DNA of 64,000 nt from positions 126,501-190,500 of the forward strand of contig NZ_JAYESJ010000001.1 in the NCBI RefSeq assembly GCF_034720595.1. Direction: 5' to 3'. The position numbers were made by a program, and so were the translations under genes. Shown one piece after another: positions 32,904-41,931 of the stretch. How positions within the stretch are numbered: the first letter of the stretch is position 1; each line of letters opens with the position of its first letter. The DNA is from Rhizobium sp. CC-YZS058 (GTDB taxonomy: Bacteria; Pseudomonadota; Alphaproteobacteria; Rhizobiales; Rhizobiaceae). A model generated the notes under the pieces. It saw only the letters and a list, made by a program, of their open reading frames with translations. It was not told where the DNA came from and did no database searches.

Positions 32904-33703
32904 GCGCGGCGCAGGCCATGCTGCGCGAGGGGCTCGGCACGCTCGCGCCGAGGCTCGCCATCGTGCTCGGCTCCGGGCTCGGCACGCTGGTCGATGCCGT
33001 CGAGCCGGTGTTCCGGCGGTCCTATGCCGATATCCCCGGCTTCCCCGTCAGCGCCGTCTCCGGCCATGCGGGAGAGCTGGTGGCCGGAAGGCTCGCCGGC
33101 GTACCGGTCGTCATGCTGTCCGGCCGCGTGCATTATTACGAGCGGGGCGATGCAAAGGCGATGCAGGCGCCGATCGAAACCCTGAAGGCGCTCGGCATTA
33201 CGGACCTCTTCCTGACCAACTCCGCCGGATCGCTGCGCGAGGATCTGCCGCCCGGCTCGGTGATGTTGATCACCGACCATATCAACTATGCCGGCACCAG
33301 CCCGCTGATCGGCGTTGACAGCGACAGCCGCTTCGTCGGCCTGACCACTGCTTATGATGCTGGCCTGCGCGCGGCCATGACAGCCGCGGCCGGGCGTGCA
33401 GGGGTGCCCCTCGGCGCAGGGGTCTACATGTGGTTCTCCGGCCCCAATTTCGAAACGCCGGCCGAAATCCGCATGGCCCGGATCCTCGGCGCCGATGCGG
33501 TCGGCATGTCCACCGTGCCGGAGGTCATCCTGGCCCGCCATGCCGGGCTGAGGGTGGCGGCCGCTTCGGTGATCACCAATTTCGGTGCGGGCATGACAGG
33601 GGGCGAGCTCAGCCACGCGGAAACCAAGGACATGGCGCCGATTGGCGGCAAGCGCCTGGCCGCCATCCTGACCGAGTTGATCCGCAGCGGACTGCCCGAT
33701 TAG
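32900..33703 (+). CDS. purine nucleoside phosphorylase (trimeric type)
   Basis: The 267-residue enzyme cleaves purine (deoxy)nucleosides with phosphate to base and (deoxy)ribose-1-phosphate. Family motifs are IVLGSGLGTLVDAVE (phosphate loop), GHAGELVAGRLAGVPVVMLS, GRVHYYERGD, LTNSAGSLREDLPPG and FSGPNFETPAEIRM. This is the trimeric PunA/XapA/PNP class, distinct from hexameric DeoD. Asn in SVITNFGAGM is the usual 6-oxopurine-specifying residue, so guanosine/inosine are likely substrates. It overlaps cdd by 4 bases. Confidence 0.93.
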   Translation: MSAAQAMLREGLGTLAPRLAIVLGSGLGTLVDAVEPVFRRSYADIPGFPVSAVSGHAGELVAGRLAGVPVVMLSGRVHYYERGDAKAMQAPIETLKALGITDLFLTNSAGSLREDLPPGSVMLITDHINYAGTSPLIGVDSDSRFVGLTTAYDAGLRAAMTAAAGRAGVPLGAGVYMWFSGPNFETPAEIRMARILGADAVGMSTVPEVILARHAGLRVAAASVITNFGAGMTGGELSHAETKDMAPIGGKRLAAILTELIRSGLPD

Positions 33704-33794
33704 GTTCGCCTTTGCAGAGGCCGCGCAAACCGCTACACCCAAGGCCAAGGGGCAAAGGCAAAGACCGCCGCCGGAAGCTGCAAGAGGGACGCTC

Positions 33795-34571
33795 ATGACG
33801 CTGGAAGCCAACAACCGACAGATCGCCTCTCTTGCCCTGTCGCTGCTCGACCTCACCGACCTGACAGACGATTGCACGCCGGAAGCGATCGAGGCGCTGT
33901 GCGCCAAGGCGCGAACGAGCCATGGCCCTGTCGCCGCCATCTGCATCTGGCCGCGCTTCGTGCGCCAGGCGCGCGGAATCCTGGGGACCCAGAGCCCGGT
34001 TCGCATCGCCACCGTCGTCAATTTCCCCTCCGGCGATCTGCCTGTGGAGCAAGTGGTCGGGGAAACGCAGGCAGCTCTTGCCGATGGCGCCGACGAGATC
34101 GACCTTGTCATTCCCTACAAGGCCTTCAAGGCGGGGGATGAGGCCGCGGTGCGCAGCATGATCCGCGCCGTGCGCGCCGCCTGCCCGGCGCCGGCGCTTT
34201 TGAAAACCATTCTCGAAACCGGGCAGTTGCAGGACAAGGCGCTGATCCGCCGCGCCTGCGAAATCGCCATCGAGGAAGGCGCCGATTTCATCAAGACCTC
34301 GACCGGCAAGGTGACCGTCAATGCCACGCTCGAGGCGGCCGACGTCATGCTGACCACGATCCGCGGCAGCGGCAAGCGGGTCGGGTTCAAGCCGGCCGGC
34401 GGCGTGCGGACCGTGCCCGAAGCGAGGCTCTATCTGAACCTTGCCGCCACCATTCTCGGGCCGGACTGGCCCATGCCCTCGACCTTCCGGTTCGGTGCCT
34501 CCGGCCTGCTCGGCGATATTCTCGCGACGCTGGACGGGCGCGAATCCGCCACCCCTGCCGCGGCCTATTGA
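33795..34571 (+). CDS. deoC: deoxyribose-phosphate aldolase
   Basis: DeoC splits 2-deoxyribose-5-phosphate to glyceraldehyde-3-phosphate and acetaldehyde. The Schiff-base lysine is in DFIKTSTGKVT and the second active-site lysine in GFKPAGGVRT. CIWPRFV and IATVVNFPSGD near the N-terminus are also typical. The 258-residue length fits the longer E. coli-like class. It is followed by deoA after 2 bases, and the aldolase receives its substrate from DeoB. Confidence 0.96.
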   Translation: MTLEANNRQIASLALSLLDLTDLTDDCTPEAIEALCAKARTSHGPVAAICIWPRFVRQARGILGTQSPVRIATVVNFPSGDLPVEQVVGETQAALADGADEIDLVIPYKAFKAGDEAAVRSMIRAVRAACPAPALLKTILETGQLQDKALIRRACEIAIEEGADFIKTSTGKVTVNATLEAADVMLTTIRGSGKRVGFKPAGGVRTVPEARLYLNLAATILGPDWPMPSTFRFGASGLLGDILATLDGRESATPAAAY

Positions 34572-34573
34572 GC

Positions 34574-35887
34574 ATGCTGCCGCAGGAGATCATCCGCCGC
34601 AAACGGGATGGCGAGGCGCTGTCTTCGGCGGAGATCCGCGCGATCGTGTCCGGCATCGCCGACGGCAGCCTGGCCGAGGCGCAGGTCGCCGCCTTCGCCA
34701 TGGCCACCTGGTTTTCCGGCATGAGCCGCGAGGAGACCGTGGCCCTGACGCTGGCCATGCGCGACAGCGGCACCGTGCTCGACTGGAGGTCGCTCGGCCG
34801 CCCCGTGGCCGACAAGCATTCCACCGGGGGTATCGGGGACAATGTCTCGCTGATGCTCGCACCGATACTTGCCGCCTGCGGCCTGGCAGTGCCGATGATC
34901 TCCGGTCGCGGCCTCGGTCACACCGGCGGCACGCTGGACAAGCTGGAATCGATTGCCGGCTATCAGATCGCTCCGTCGGCGGAGAGACTTCGCCGAACCA
35001 TCGCCGAAGCAGGCTGCGCCATCATCGGTCAGACGGATGATCTCGCGCCCGCCGATCGGCGCCTCTACGCCATTCGCGATATCACCGCGACGGTCGACAG
35101 CGTCCCGCTGATCACGGCCTCGATCCTTTCCAAGAAGCTGGCCGCCGGGCTGCAGTCGCTGGTGCTCGACGTCAAGTTCGGCAGCGGCGCCTTCATGCAG
35201 AGCCAGACGGAAGCCGAGGGTCTGGCGCGCACCCTCGTCGATGTCGCCAACGGCGCCGGGCTGAAGACGACGGCGCTGGTGACGGATATGAACGAGCCGC
35301 TCGCCGATGCGGTCGGCAATGCCGTCGAGGTTGCAGCCTGCCTTGCTTTCCTGCGCGGGGAAAAGGCCGGGTCGCGGCTCGAACAGGTGGTCATGGCCCT
35401 GGCGGCAGAGAACCTGCTGGTGGCAGGACTCACCTCCGGGCCGATGGAATCGCAGGACAAGGCGCGTCGTGCACTGGAAAGCGGCGCGGCACTGGAGCGC
35501 TTTGCGCGCATGGTCGCCGGCCTCGGCGGACCGGCCGACATTACCGCATGGGCGAAAGACAGCCTGCCGCAGGCACCAGTCATCCGCGATGTTCCGGCAC
35601 TGGTCGGAGGGAAGCTTGTCGCCTGCGATGCCCGCGGTATCGGCCTTGCCGTGATCGCGCTCGGGGGCGGGCGCCTGCGCGCAACGGATGCGGTCGATCC
35701 CCGCGTCGGTTTTTCCGCGATCCTGCCGCTCGGAAGCCGGGTGGAGGAGGGGACGCCCATGGCAAGGATCCACGCGGCGGACGAGGCGCAGGCGGAGGCG
35801 GGGATCAGCGCTTTCCAGGCCTGCTACCGGATCGGCCCCGAGAGCCTTGCGCCCGCGCCTGTCATCGTCTCGCGGCTTACCGCCTGA
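34574..35887 (+). CDS. deoA: thymidine phosphorylase
   Basis: DeoA converts thymidine or deoxyuridine plus phosphate to base and deoxyribose-1-phosphate. The glycosyltransferase family 3 motifs are clear: MSREETVALTLAMRDSG, VADKHSTGGIGDNVSLMLAP, SGRGLGHTGGTLDKLESI and LDVKFGSGAFM. At 437 residues it is full length. The ATG 2 bases after the deoC stop is preferred over a TTG two codons earlier. Its 3' end overlaps the convergent protease gene by 11 bases. Confidence 0.96.
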   Translation: MLPQEIIRRKRDGEALSSAEIRAIVSGIADGSLAEAQVAAFAMATWFSGMSREETVALTLAMRDSGTVLDWRSLGRPVADKHSTGGIGDNVSLMLAPILAACGLAVPMISGRGLGHTGGTLDKLESIAGYQIAPSAERLRRTIAEAGCAIIGQTDDLAPADRRLYAIRDITATVDSVPLITASILSKKLAAGLQSLVLDVKFGSGAFMQSQTEAEGLARTLVDVANGAGLKTTALVTDMNEPLADAVGNAVEVAACLAFLRGEKAGSRLEQVVMALAAENLLVAGLTSGPMESQDKARRALESGAALERFARMVAGLGGPADITAWAKDSLPQAPVIRDVPALVGGKLVACDARGIGLAVIALGGGRLRATDAVDPRVGFSAILPLGSRVEEGTPMARIHAADEAQAEAGISAFQACYRIGPESLAPAPVIVSRLTA

Positions 35888-36419
35888 GCCGCAGCGCGCC
35901 CTGCTCCACGCCATAGCTCTTCAATTTGGAGAGAAAGCTCATGCCGATCAGGGCGCCGGAGAGCGCCGTATCCGGCAGGATCAGCGCCTCGACGCTGTCG
36001 ACCGCGATGCTGCCGAGCTTGACGCGCTCCAGCGTCACCGGGGCCGCCATCACCACGCCGTTCGCGGTCGTCACGCTCTGGCTGTAGGTCAGGCTGCCGG
36101 GCAGGATGCCGAGGCGCCGGGCGGTGCTGTCATTGAGTGCCACCGTCGAGGCGCCGGTATCGACCAGCCCTTCGACCGGCCGGCCGTTCATTTCGAACCG
36201 TGCGTAGAAATGACCGTCGGCCGCGGCGGGAACGACCACTTCACGGCCGGAGGCTTTGGCCGGACGCGGCGCGGATGGCGTGGATGATTGGTCAACCCGG
36301 GTGAGCATGGTCTGCGTCAGCGAGGGCATGGCCATGGCAAGCAGGCCGAGCACGGCGGCGAGAAACAGAAAGCGGTGCACCCGATCGGCTCCGGTCTTGG
36401 TCGGCGTTGCCCAAGACAT
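35877..36419 (-). CDS. membrane-anchored retroviral-like aspartic protease (clan AA)
   Basis: The ATG at 36419 gives 180 residues; upstream non-ATG codons overlap the upp terminator and are unlikely. An N-terminal transmembrane segment (FLFLAAVLGLLAMAMPSL) is followed by a protease-like domain with the catalytic motif VDTGASTVALN and the later GALIGMSFLSKL. This matches the TIGR02281-type family of single-domain proteases that would work as dimers in the periplasm. Substrate unknown. It overlaps the deoA end on the opposite strand. Confidence 0.85.
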   Translation of the reverse strand: MSWATPTKTGADRVHRFLFLAAVLGLLAMAMPSLTQTMLTRVDQSSTPSAPRPAKASGREVVVPAAADGHFYARFEMNGRPVEGLVDTGASTVALNDSTARRLGILPGSLTYSQSVTTANGVVMAAPVTLERVKLGSIAVDSVEALILPDTALSGALIGMSFLSKLKSYGVEQGALRLRR

Positions 36420-36444
36420 GCCGCAGAAGGGCTGAAGGAACAGC

Positions 36445-36471
36445 AAAAAGCGCGCCGACAGGGCGCGCTTT
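36445..36471 (-). terminator. rho-independent terminator of upp
   Basis: On the minus strand AAAGCGCGCCC-TGTC-GGCGCGCTTT folds into a strong G/C stem followed by TTTTT, 84 bases past the upp stop. It ends the deoB-add-upp transcription unit and separates it from the protease gene. Confidence 0.85.
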
Positions 36472-36554
36472 CTCGAGGTTCGGTTAATGGTCGGTGCGCT
36501 GATACGGTACCTCGCTGGTCGAGACCTGTCGGTTCCTGTCAGCGAGAGTCCCTC

Positions 36555-37184
36555 TTACTTGGTGCCGTACATCCGGTCGCCGGCGTCCCCAAGTCCGGGC
36601 ACGATATAGCCTTTCTCGTTCAGATGCCGGTCGATCGAGGCCGTAAAGATCGGCACATCCGGATGGGCATGCTGGAAATTGCGGATGCCTTCGGGCGCGG
36701 CGAGCAGGCAGAGGAAGCGCAGCGACTTGGCGCCGCGTTCCTTCAGCTTGTCGATGGCGGCAATGGCGGAATTGCCGGTGGCGAGCATGGGATCGACGAC
36801 GATCACCAGGCGCTCGGCCATGTTTTCCGGCGCCTTGAAGAAATATTCGACCGCTTCCAGCGTGTCATGATCGCGGTAGACACCGACATGCGAGACGCGG
36901 GCGGAGGGCACGAGCTCCAGCATGCCTTCCAGAAGGCCGTTGCCAGCGCGCAGGATCGAGGCGAAGACCAGCTTCTTGCCTTCCAGCACCGGCGCCTCGA
37001 TCTCTTCCAGCGGCGTTTCGATCCGTTCCTTGGTCAGCTCCAGATCACGCGTCACCTCGTAACAGAGCAGGACGGAGATCTCGCGCAGCAACCGCCGGAA
37101 GCCGGCAGTCGAGGTGTCCTTCTTGCGCATGATCGTCAGCTTGTGCTGAACGAGCGGGTGGTTGATGACAGTGACGCCGTCCAT
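36555..37184 (-). CDS. upp: uracil phosphoribosyltransferase
   Basis: Upp makes UMP from uracil and PRPP, salvaging the base freed by pyrimidine phosphorolysis. The 209-residue product starts [20 protein letters not shown] after an AAGGAG site. The PRPP loop reads [14 protein letters not shown], and the uracil-binding region includes [15 protein letters not shown] at the C-terminus. It is the last gene of a minus-strand unit with deoB and add and has its own terminator. Confidence 0.97.
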   Translation of the reverse strand: MDGVTVINHPLVQHKLTIMRKKDTSTAGFRRLLREISVLLCYEVTRDLELTKERIETPLEEIEAPVLEGKKLVFASILRAGNGLLEGMLELVPSARVSHVGVYRDHDTLEAVEYFFKAPENMAERLVIVVDPMLATGNSAIAAIDKLKERGAKSLRFLCLLAAPEGIRNFQHAHPDVPIFTASIDRHLNEKGYIVPGLGDAGDRMYGTK

Positions 37185-37274
37185 GCGGGGCTCCTTGCGC
37201 GTAAGGAAAGTGAGACCTCCTTGTTTCACAGTTCCGTCACGTCCCGCAAGGCCGGGCAGGGCCCGGTCCCCATC

Positions 37275-38249
37275 TCAGGCGTCGAGTGCGGCGAACAGAC
37301 GGGCGCGTGTCGTCTCGTCCACGAAGGCGGCGTCGATCGCCGTTCGGGTCATGGCGTCGATCTCCGCATCGGCAAAGCCCATGACCGCGCTGGCGATCTC
37401 ATATTCCTGGGCGAGCGAGGTGTTAAAGAAGGGCGGATCGTCGGAATTCAGCGTCACGCGGCAGCCGGCATCGCGCAGCGCCCGCAGCGGATGGGCGTCG
37501 AAGCTCGGAAAGACGCCAAGCGCGATGTTGGAGCCTGGGCAGGTCTCGAGCACGACCCCGGCCTCGGCCAGCTGGGCCACCAGCCCAGGATCCTCGATTG
37601 CGCGCACGCCATGGCTGATGCGGCTCGGCCGGACGATGGTCAGCGCATCGCGCACGCTGTCCGCACCGGCCATCTCACCGGCATGAATGGTGATGCCGAG
37701 AGCGGCGTCACGCGCAATGTCATAGGCGCGGGCAAAATCCGCGACACGGTGCATGCGCTCCTCGCCGGCAAGGTTGATGCCGGTGACCAGCGGGTGCGGT
37801 CGGGTGGCGGCATAGAGCGCCGTGCGTTCGGCCTGTTCGGGACCAAGGTGCCGGATGAGGGTGATGATCATCCGCCCTTCGATGCCGGTGCGCGCCCTGG
37901 CTGCCTCGATGCCGGCGCCGAGCCCGCGCAGATAGGCATCCGCGCCAAGACCGATCGTGTTTCCATGATCGGGCGAGACGATGATCTCGCTATAGATCGT
38001 TCCGGCCTCGGCAAGCGCGACCAGATAGGCCTCGGCCAAGGCGGCGTAATCCTCTTCGCTGCGAAACAGGCCGGCAATGCGGTCGTAGCAGAGGAGGAAA
38101 TCGGAGAAGGCCGTCCAGACATAGGCGCCGTCTTCGATCAGGCCGCCGACATCGACATTGTATTTCCGCGCCTGGGCGAGGGCGAGCGCCGGAGGCGCCG
38201 CGCCTTCGATATGGCAGTGCAGTTCGGCCTTCTTCAGGTGGCGGGTCAT
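37275..38249 (-). CDS. add: adenosine deaminase
   Basis: Add converts (deoxy)adenosine to (deoxy)inosine, the substrate of the purine nucleoside phosphorylase in the facing operon. The zinc and catalytic motifs are [12 protein letters not shown] (HxH), TIHAGEMAG (His and Glu), [10 protein letters not shown] and [10 protein letters not shown]. The 324-residue length is typical. Its start overlaps the deoB stop by 4 bases. Confidence 0.96.
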   Translation of the reverse strand: MTRHLKKAELHCHIEGAAPPALALAQARKYNVDVGGLIEDGAYVWTAFSDFLLCYDRIAGLFRSEEDYAALAEAYLVALAEAGTIYSEIIVSPDHGNTIGLGADAYLRGLGAGIEAARARTGIEGRMIITLIRHLGPEQAERTALYAATRPHPLVTGINLAGEERMHRVADFARAYDIARDAALGITIHAGEMAGADSVRDALTIVRPSRISHGVRAIEDPGLVAQLAEAGVVLETCPGSNIALGVFPSFDAHPLRALRDAGCRVTLNSDDPPFFNTSLAQEYEIASAVMGFADAEIDAMTRTAIDAAFVDETTRARLFAALDA

Positions 38250-39463
38250 AGGAAGCTCCGTCCATGCGGACCCGGCCTGAGGCCGAGATGCGCCGCAATC
38301 GTCTCGCCGACCGCGGCAAAGCCCTGCAGGTGGCCGAGCGGCCGCGGCGACAGACGAGGGCCGAAGGCCAGAACCGGTACGCGCTCGCGCGTATGGTCCG
38401 TTCCCCGCCAGGTGGGGTCGCAGCCATGATCGGCGGTGAGGATGACGAGGTCGCCCGGCCGCAACAGGGGATCGAGCTCCGGCAGGCGTCGGTCGAAGGC
38501 CTCCAGCGCGGCGGCATAGCCCGCCACATCGCGGCGATGACCGTAGAGCTGGTCGAAATCGACGAAGTTCGTGAAGACGAGGTCGCCATCCTCCGCCTCG
38601 CGGATGGCGGTGAGGCTGGCGTCGAACAGCGCTTCATTGCCATTGGCCTTGATCATGCGACCGATGCCCTGGTGGGCGAAGATGTCGGCAATCTTGCCGA
38701 CCGCATGCACCTGCCCGCCGGCTTCGCTCAGCCGGTCGAGCAAGGTCGGCTCCGGAGGCAGCACGGAAAAGTCGCGGCGGTTGCCGGTGCGGGCAAAGGT
38801 CGAAGGGGAGGTTCCGAGGAAGGGCCTGGCGATGACGCGGCCGATATTGGCCTCGTCGAGCAGGCGGCGGACGGTGCGGCAGAGCTCCAGCAGGCGCTCG
38901 AGGCCGAAGGTCTCCTCATGCGCCGCGATCTGGAAGACGGAGTCGGTGGAGGTGTAGCAGATCGGCTTGCCGCTGCGCATATGCTCCTCGCCGAGGCGGG
39001 CGATGATCTCGGTGCCCGAGGCATGGCAATTGCCGAGAATGCCCGGCACCGCGCCCTCCCGGCAGATGGCCTCGACCAACGCAGGCGGGAAGGCGTCGCC
39101 CTCAGCGGGGAAGTAACCCCAATCGAACAGAACCGGCGTGCCGGCCAGTTCCCAGTGGCCGGAAGGCGTGTCCTTGCCTGCCGAAATCTCGGTCGCGGCG
39201 CCATAGAGGCCGGTCAGGCGATCCGGCTGCGCCATGCCCGGCGGCAGGCGGCCGCTGGCAAGGCGCGCGGCTTCCAGAAGCCCCAGCATGCTCATATTCG
39301 GCAGATGAAGGGGGCCGGACCGCACACCCTCCCGCTCCGCCGCGCCGGCCGCGCAGAACTCGGCGATGTGACCGAGCGTATCCGCGCCCAGATCCTGATA
39401 GGCCTGCGCATCCGGCGCGCCGCCGATGCCGAAGGAGTCGAGAACGAAGAGAATGGCTCTCAC
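38246..39463 (-). CDS. deoB: phosphopentomutase
   Basis: DeoB interconverts (deoxy)ribose-1- and 5-phosphate and so links nucleoside phosphorolysis to DeoC. The GTG at 39463 is chosen because it begins [20 protein letters not shown], the conserved N-terminus with the first metal-binding Asp; upstream codons add unrelated sequence. Further motifs are [26 protein letters not shown] and [11 protein letters not shown] near the C-terminus. The 405-residue length is normal. It is the promoter-proximal gene of deoB-add-upp. Confidence 0.95.
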   Translation of the reverse strand: MRAILFVLDSFGIGGAPDAQAYQDLGADTLGHIAEFCAAGAAEREGVRSGPLHLPNMSMLGLLEAARLASGRLPPGMAQPDRLTGLYGAATEISAGKDTPSGHWELAGTPVLFDWGYFPAEGDAFPPALVEAICREGAVPGILGNCHASGTEIIARLGEEHMRSGKPICYTSTDSVFQIAAHEETFGLERLLELCRTVRRLLDEANIGRVIARPFLGTSPSTFARTGNRRDFSVLPPEPTLLDRLSEAGGQVHAVGKIADIFAHQGIGRMIKANGNEALFDASLTAIREAEDGDLVFTNFVDFDQLYGHRRDVAGYAAALEAFDRRLPELDPLLRPGDLVILTADHGCDPTWRGTDHTRERVPVLAFGPRLSPRPLGHLQGFAAVGETIAAHLGLRPGPHGRSFL

Positions 39464-39558
39464 GATGGACGGTGCACTCCCGGAGGCTGGTTGTCTGCTC
39501 TGATTATGGCCGACGCGGGCTTTTTGCAAATCGGCAATCGCGCCGTTTCAGCACCGCG

Positions 39559-40137
39559 TCAGCAATCCGGGCATTTGATGTCGTCGCCGACACGCTGGCG
39601 GAAGTAGTAGTCCTTGGACAGATTGATGATGCTGACCGAATTGGCAGCCGAGGGCATGGGGGTGAACAGGGACAGCTGGTAGGGGACAGTCAGCTCGGAA
39701 TGAACGAGGACACTGTTGATGGTGGACAGGTCGGTCGGCACCACCACGATCGCGCCCTTGGCATAGGGCTTGTTGCCCGCCTGGTCGCGCGACCAGAGCA
39801 CGGTGCCGACGCCGGCCGCCGTCACCTTGATGGCGGTCATCTTCAGCGTGTAGTTGGTAACGGTGAAGGGCGCCAGGATGCTCTCGGTCACCGTCTTCAT
39901 GCTGTCCAGCGTCGCCTTGTCGGTCTGGTCGCGCTGGGTCAGCAGATCGGCCACCGTGCTCGCGGCCCGTGCCGTGCGCCGATCGAGATCGAAGCCGATC
40001 GAAAGATTGAAGGCGCCGAGATAGATCATCAACAGGATCGGCGCCAGCATGGCGAATTCGATGGCGGCAACGCCCTTCGTGTCGGCCCGTAACCGGCGCC
40101 AGTGCCGCGTGAAAGCGATCCCTGTCCTCTCCATCAT
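39559..40137 (-). CDS. TadE-like pseudopilin (minor pilin) 1
   Basis: The 192-residue protein has a short basic cytoplasmic head followed by the TadE-type segment KGVAAIEFAMLAPILLMIYL, with the Gly-x-x-Ala-(x)-Glu pseudopilin processing context. The rest is periplasmic, ending with two cysteines (DIKCPDC). TadE/TadF proteins are processed by the prepilin peptidase and help Flp pilus assembly. The gene begins 7 bases after the stop of a second TadE-like gene, so they are co-transcribed, divergent from the pilin operon. Confidence 0.85.
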   Translation of the reverse strand: MMERTGIAFTRHWRRLRADTKGVAAIEFAMLAPILLMIYLGAFNLSIGFDLDRRTARAASTVADLLTQRDQTDKATLDSMKTVTESILAPFTVTNYTLKMTAIKVTAAGVGTVLWSRDQAGNKPYAKGAIVVVPTDLSTINSVLVHSELTVPYQLSLFTPMPSAANSVSIINLSKDYYFRQRVGDDIKCPDC

Positions 40138-40144
40138 GCGGATC

Positions 40145-40774
40145 CTAGAACTGCTCGTTGCGGAAGGTGGTCGTCGAGACCATCAGGAAGTCCGACGGCA
40201 TGGACGAACCGGCGGGACGGAGATTGGTGACATAGGGCCGCACCAGATCGGTAATCACCGTCCAGCGGTAATAGGCACGCACCACATTGATGGTGCCCGC
40301 GCCGCCCGGTGCATAGGCAAATCCGCTAGTGTCGAGATCCGAACTCGAGGCCGAGGTCTTGCGTGGGACGGCGACCGGAATATCGGCGAAACTCGTGAAG
40401 GAGCGGACATCGAGATAGAGCTTGCTCGGTGTCGAGAGTTCGGCCGCCGAGCAGGGCATCATCACCGAGATCTCGTTGCAGAACTGCTGGCGGAACTGCG
40501 CCTTGGTCATCACCTCGCCGGTGCGGATCCGCCGTGCCATGGTTTCCGTGGCATTGGCGAGCAGCTGCTCGCCGGTAAAGGCCACGAAGGTTTCGATCGA
40601 GGCGAAGATGACGGTGAGGAAGGGCAGGACGAGCAGCGCGAACTCGATCGCCGTTCCGCCCTGGCGCGCGCGGAGGAACCGCCGCAGCAGCAGCTGCGGA
40701 CGACGGGTACGCGTCTCGCCCCGGTCTGGCAGGACGGGCGAAGGGGAAGAGCGGGGAAGGTCGTCAGCCATCAT
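40145..40774 (-). CDS. TadE-like pseudopilin (minor pilin) 2
   Basis: This 209-residue protein has a 38-residue Arg/Pro-rich cytoplasmic N-terminus, then the TadE-type segment GGTAIEFALLVLPFLTVIFA. A periplasmic domain follows with two cysteines (QFCNEISVMMPCSAAEL), probably disulfide linked. It lies between the secretin-N-like gene at 40910 and the first TadE-like gene on the same strand. Confidence 0.85.
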   Translation of the reverse strand: MMADDLPRSSPSPVLPDRGETRTRRPQLLLRRFLRARQGGTAIEFALLVLPFLTVIFASIETFVAFTGEQLLANATETMARRIRTGEVMTKAQFRQQFCNEISVMMPCSAAELSTPSKLYLDVRSFTSFADIPVAVPRKTSASSSDLDTSGFAYAPGGAGTINVVRAYYRWTVITDLVRPYVTNLRPAGSSMPSDFLMVSTTTFRNEQF

Positions 40775-40853
40775 GGCACCGAGTGATTGTCGATGCGTAA
40801 GCCTATGCTGGCAACGGTTTAGATTTCGTGAGTGTGCTTCGCCGTCTTCGGCC

Positions 40854-40919
40854 TCAAGCCTCAGTTGGCCTCAAGCCTCAGTCGGCCCAAGCCTCAGTCG
40901 GCCCAAGCCTCAGTCGGCA
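40854..40919. repeat. four tandem copies of a 16/17-bp unit
   Basis: The unit (T)CAAGCCTCAGTCGGCC is repeated four times: 40854-40870, 40871-40887, 40888-40903 and 40904-40919. There is one C/T difference in the first copy and a loss of the leading T in the last two. The last copy covers the stop codon of the minus-strand gene at 40910, so copy number changes could alter the 3' end of that gene and the spacing to the next. Confidence 0.9.
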
Positions 40920-41326
40920 TGGGTTTCGCAGTCCGGCGTGCAGGTCAGGATGGCGCGGGAGGTCGAGCGGAAGACCCTGAGCGTCCGGCCTTCATCGGTG
41001 GAGACGAGAATGCGCTGGTCGAGGATCGGATTGTCCTGGCTATCCAGAATGACAAGATTGGTCGTTCCGAGCTTACGGCCAGTGAGCACGATCGTCTTCT
41101 GGTCCGCCACGGTGGCGTCCGCCACTTCGGCGCTGCCGACGATGACCTTGCTGATCGGCCGGTCGAGCCTCAGCACCCGCGCGTGGTTGAGATAGACATG
41201 CATCAGGTCTTCCTCCTCCTGCGCTGCGGCCGGCGCAGCCAGGCCGAAGACCGTAAGGAGGCACGAAGCCGAAAGCACCAGCAAGGCGGGCTTGAGAGCC
41301 ATGCTCGGGAGTTTCGATAGCGACAT
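40910..41326 (-). CDS. pilus assembly protein with secretin-N-like domain
   Basis: The 138-residue exported protein has a signal peptide (ALLVLSASCLLTVFGLAAPA, cleaved near AAAQ). It has one domain resembling the N-terminal domain of CpaC secretins (VLRLDRPISKVIVGSAEVAD, then KTIVLTGRKLGTTNLVILDS). This is the same pattern seen at residues 60-130 of the CpaC at 43456, but without the secretin pore. It may dock to the Tad secretin. The first gene of the minus-strand TadE unit, it ends within a tandem repeat. Confidence 0.85.
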   Translation of the reverse strand: MSLSKLPSMALKPALLVLSASCLLTVFGLAAPAAAQEEEDLMHVYLNHARVLRLDRPISKVIVGSAEVADATVADQKTIVLTGRKLGTTNLVILDSQDNPILDQRILVSTDEGRTLRVFRSTSRAILTCTPDCETHAD

Positions 41327-41599
41327 GATGACAGGACCTCGTAAGCCGATGGCCGACAGTGCACGGTTTTGGTGAATGAAGCGTTAAATCCGTCCTGGCA
41401 AGCCGGAGTAGAGTCGAATCTAGCCAATGCTTTAAGTCACTGATCACCATCCCAGAAGCGGACGGTCATTAAGTTCGCGGTAACTCAAACCTTTAAGCGG
41501 ATTGAAATGGAGGGCCGTTTAGTTTCGCGTCAACCGATGGACGGGAACACGCCGCGGTGATGCTGAACACCTCACAGGTCTTTAACTAGGAGAGACACC

Positions 41600-41782
41600 A
41601 TGACTACGATCCTCGCTCGCTTCATGAAGGATGAGTCCGGCGCGACCGCCATCGAATACGGTCTGATCGCCTCGCTGATCGCCGTTGCCATCATCGGCGG
41701 CGCATCTGCCCTCGGCAACCAGATCGGCAACACCTTCAACGCCATCTCCACCAAGCTCTCGAACAGCACGCCGAAGCCCTGA
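41600..41782 (+). CDS. Flp-type type IVb major pilin
   Basis: The 60-residue prepilin has a short leader ending in Gly (FMKDESG) followed by ATAIEYGLIASLIAVAIIGG, the Flp signature with Glu5 of the mature pilin. CpaA would cleave after the Gly. AGGAGAGA precedes the ATG. A strong terminator follows 28 bases after the stop, so pilin is made in excess over the assembly machinery. Its promoter should be in the 270-base gap upstream. Confidence 0.95.
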   Translation: MTTILARFMKDESGATAIEYGLIASLIAVAIIGGASALGNQIGNTFNAISTKLSNSTPKP

Positions 41783-41810
41783 ACCCCTTCGCTTCGTTCG
41801 ACCAATAAAG

Positions 41811-41841
41811 GAGCCGCTTCCCGACGGGAGGCGGCTCTTTT
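41811..41841 (+). terminator. rho-independent terminator after the pilin gene
   Basis: GAGCCGCTTCCCG and CGGGAGGCGGCTC form a 13-bp stem with one T-G wobble, followed by TTTTG. Readthrough past it would give lower expression of cpaA and downstream genes. Confidence 0.9.
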
Positions 41842-41931
41842 GATGTGAACCGCACCGTCGCTGGCGACACCGGCTTCGCCTTTCCTTAACAGGCCTGCGT
41901 TAGGCTTGCCGGAGTCCAAGGGAGTTTCGCG

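Noticed and set aside
36288..38429. A 713-codon plus-strand open frame
   Set aside because: It is antisense to upp and add, which carry full catalytic motifs.
40854..40919. CRISPR or iteron array
   Set aside because: The copies are directly adjacent with no spacers; this is a simple tandem repeat.
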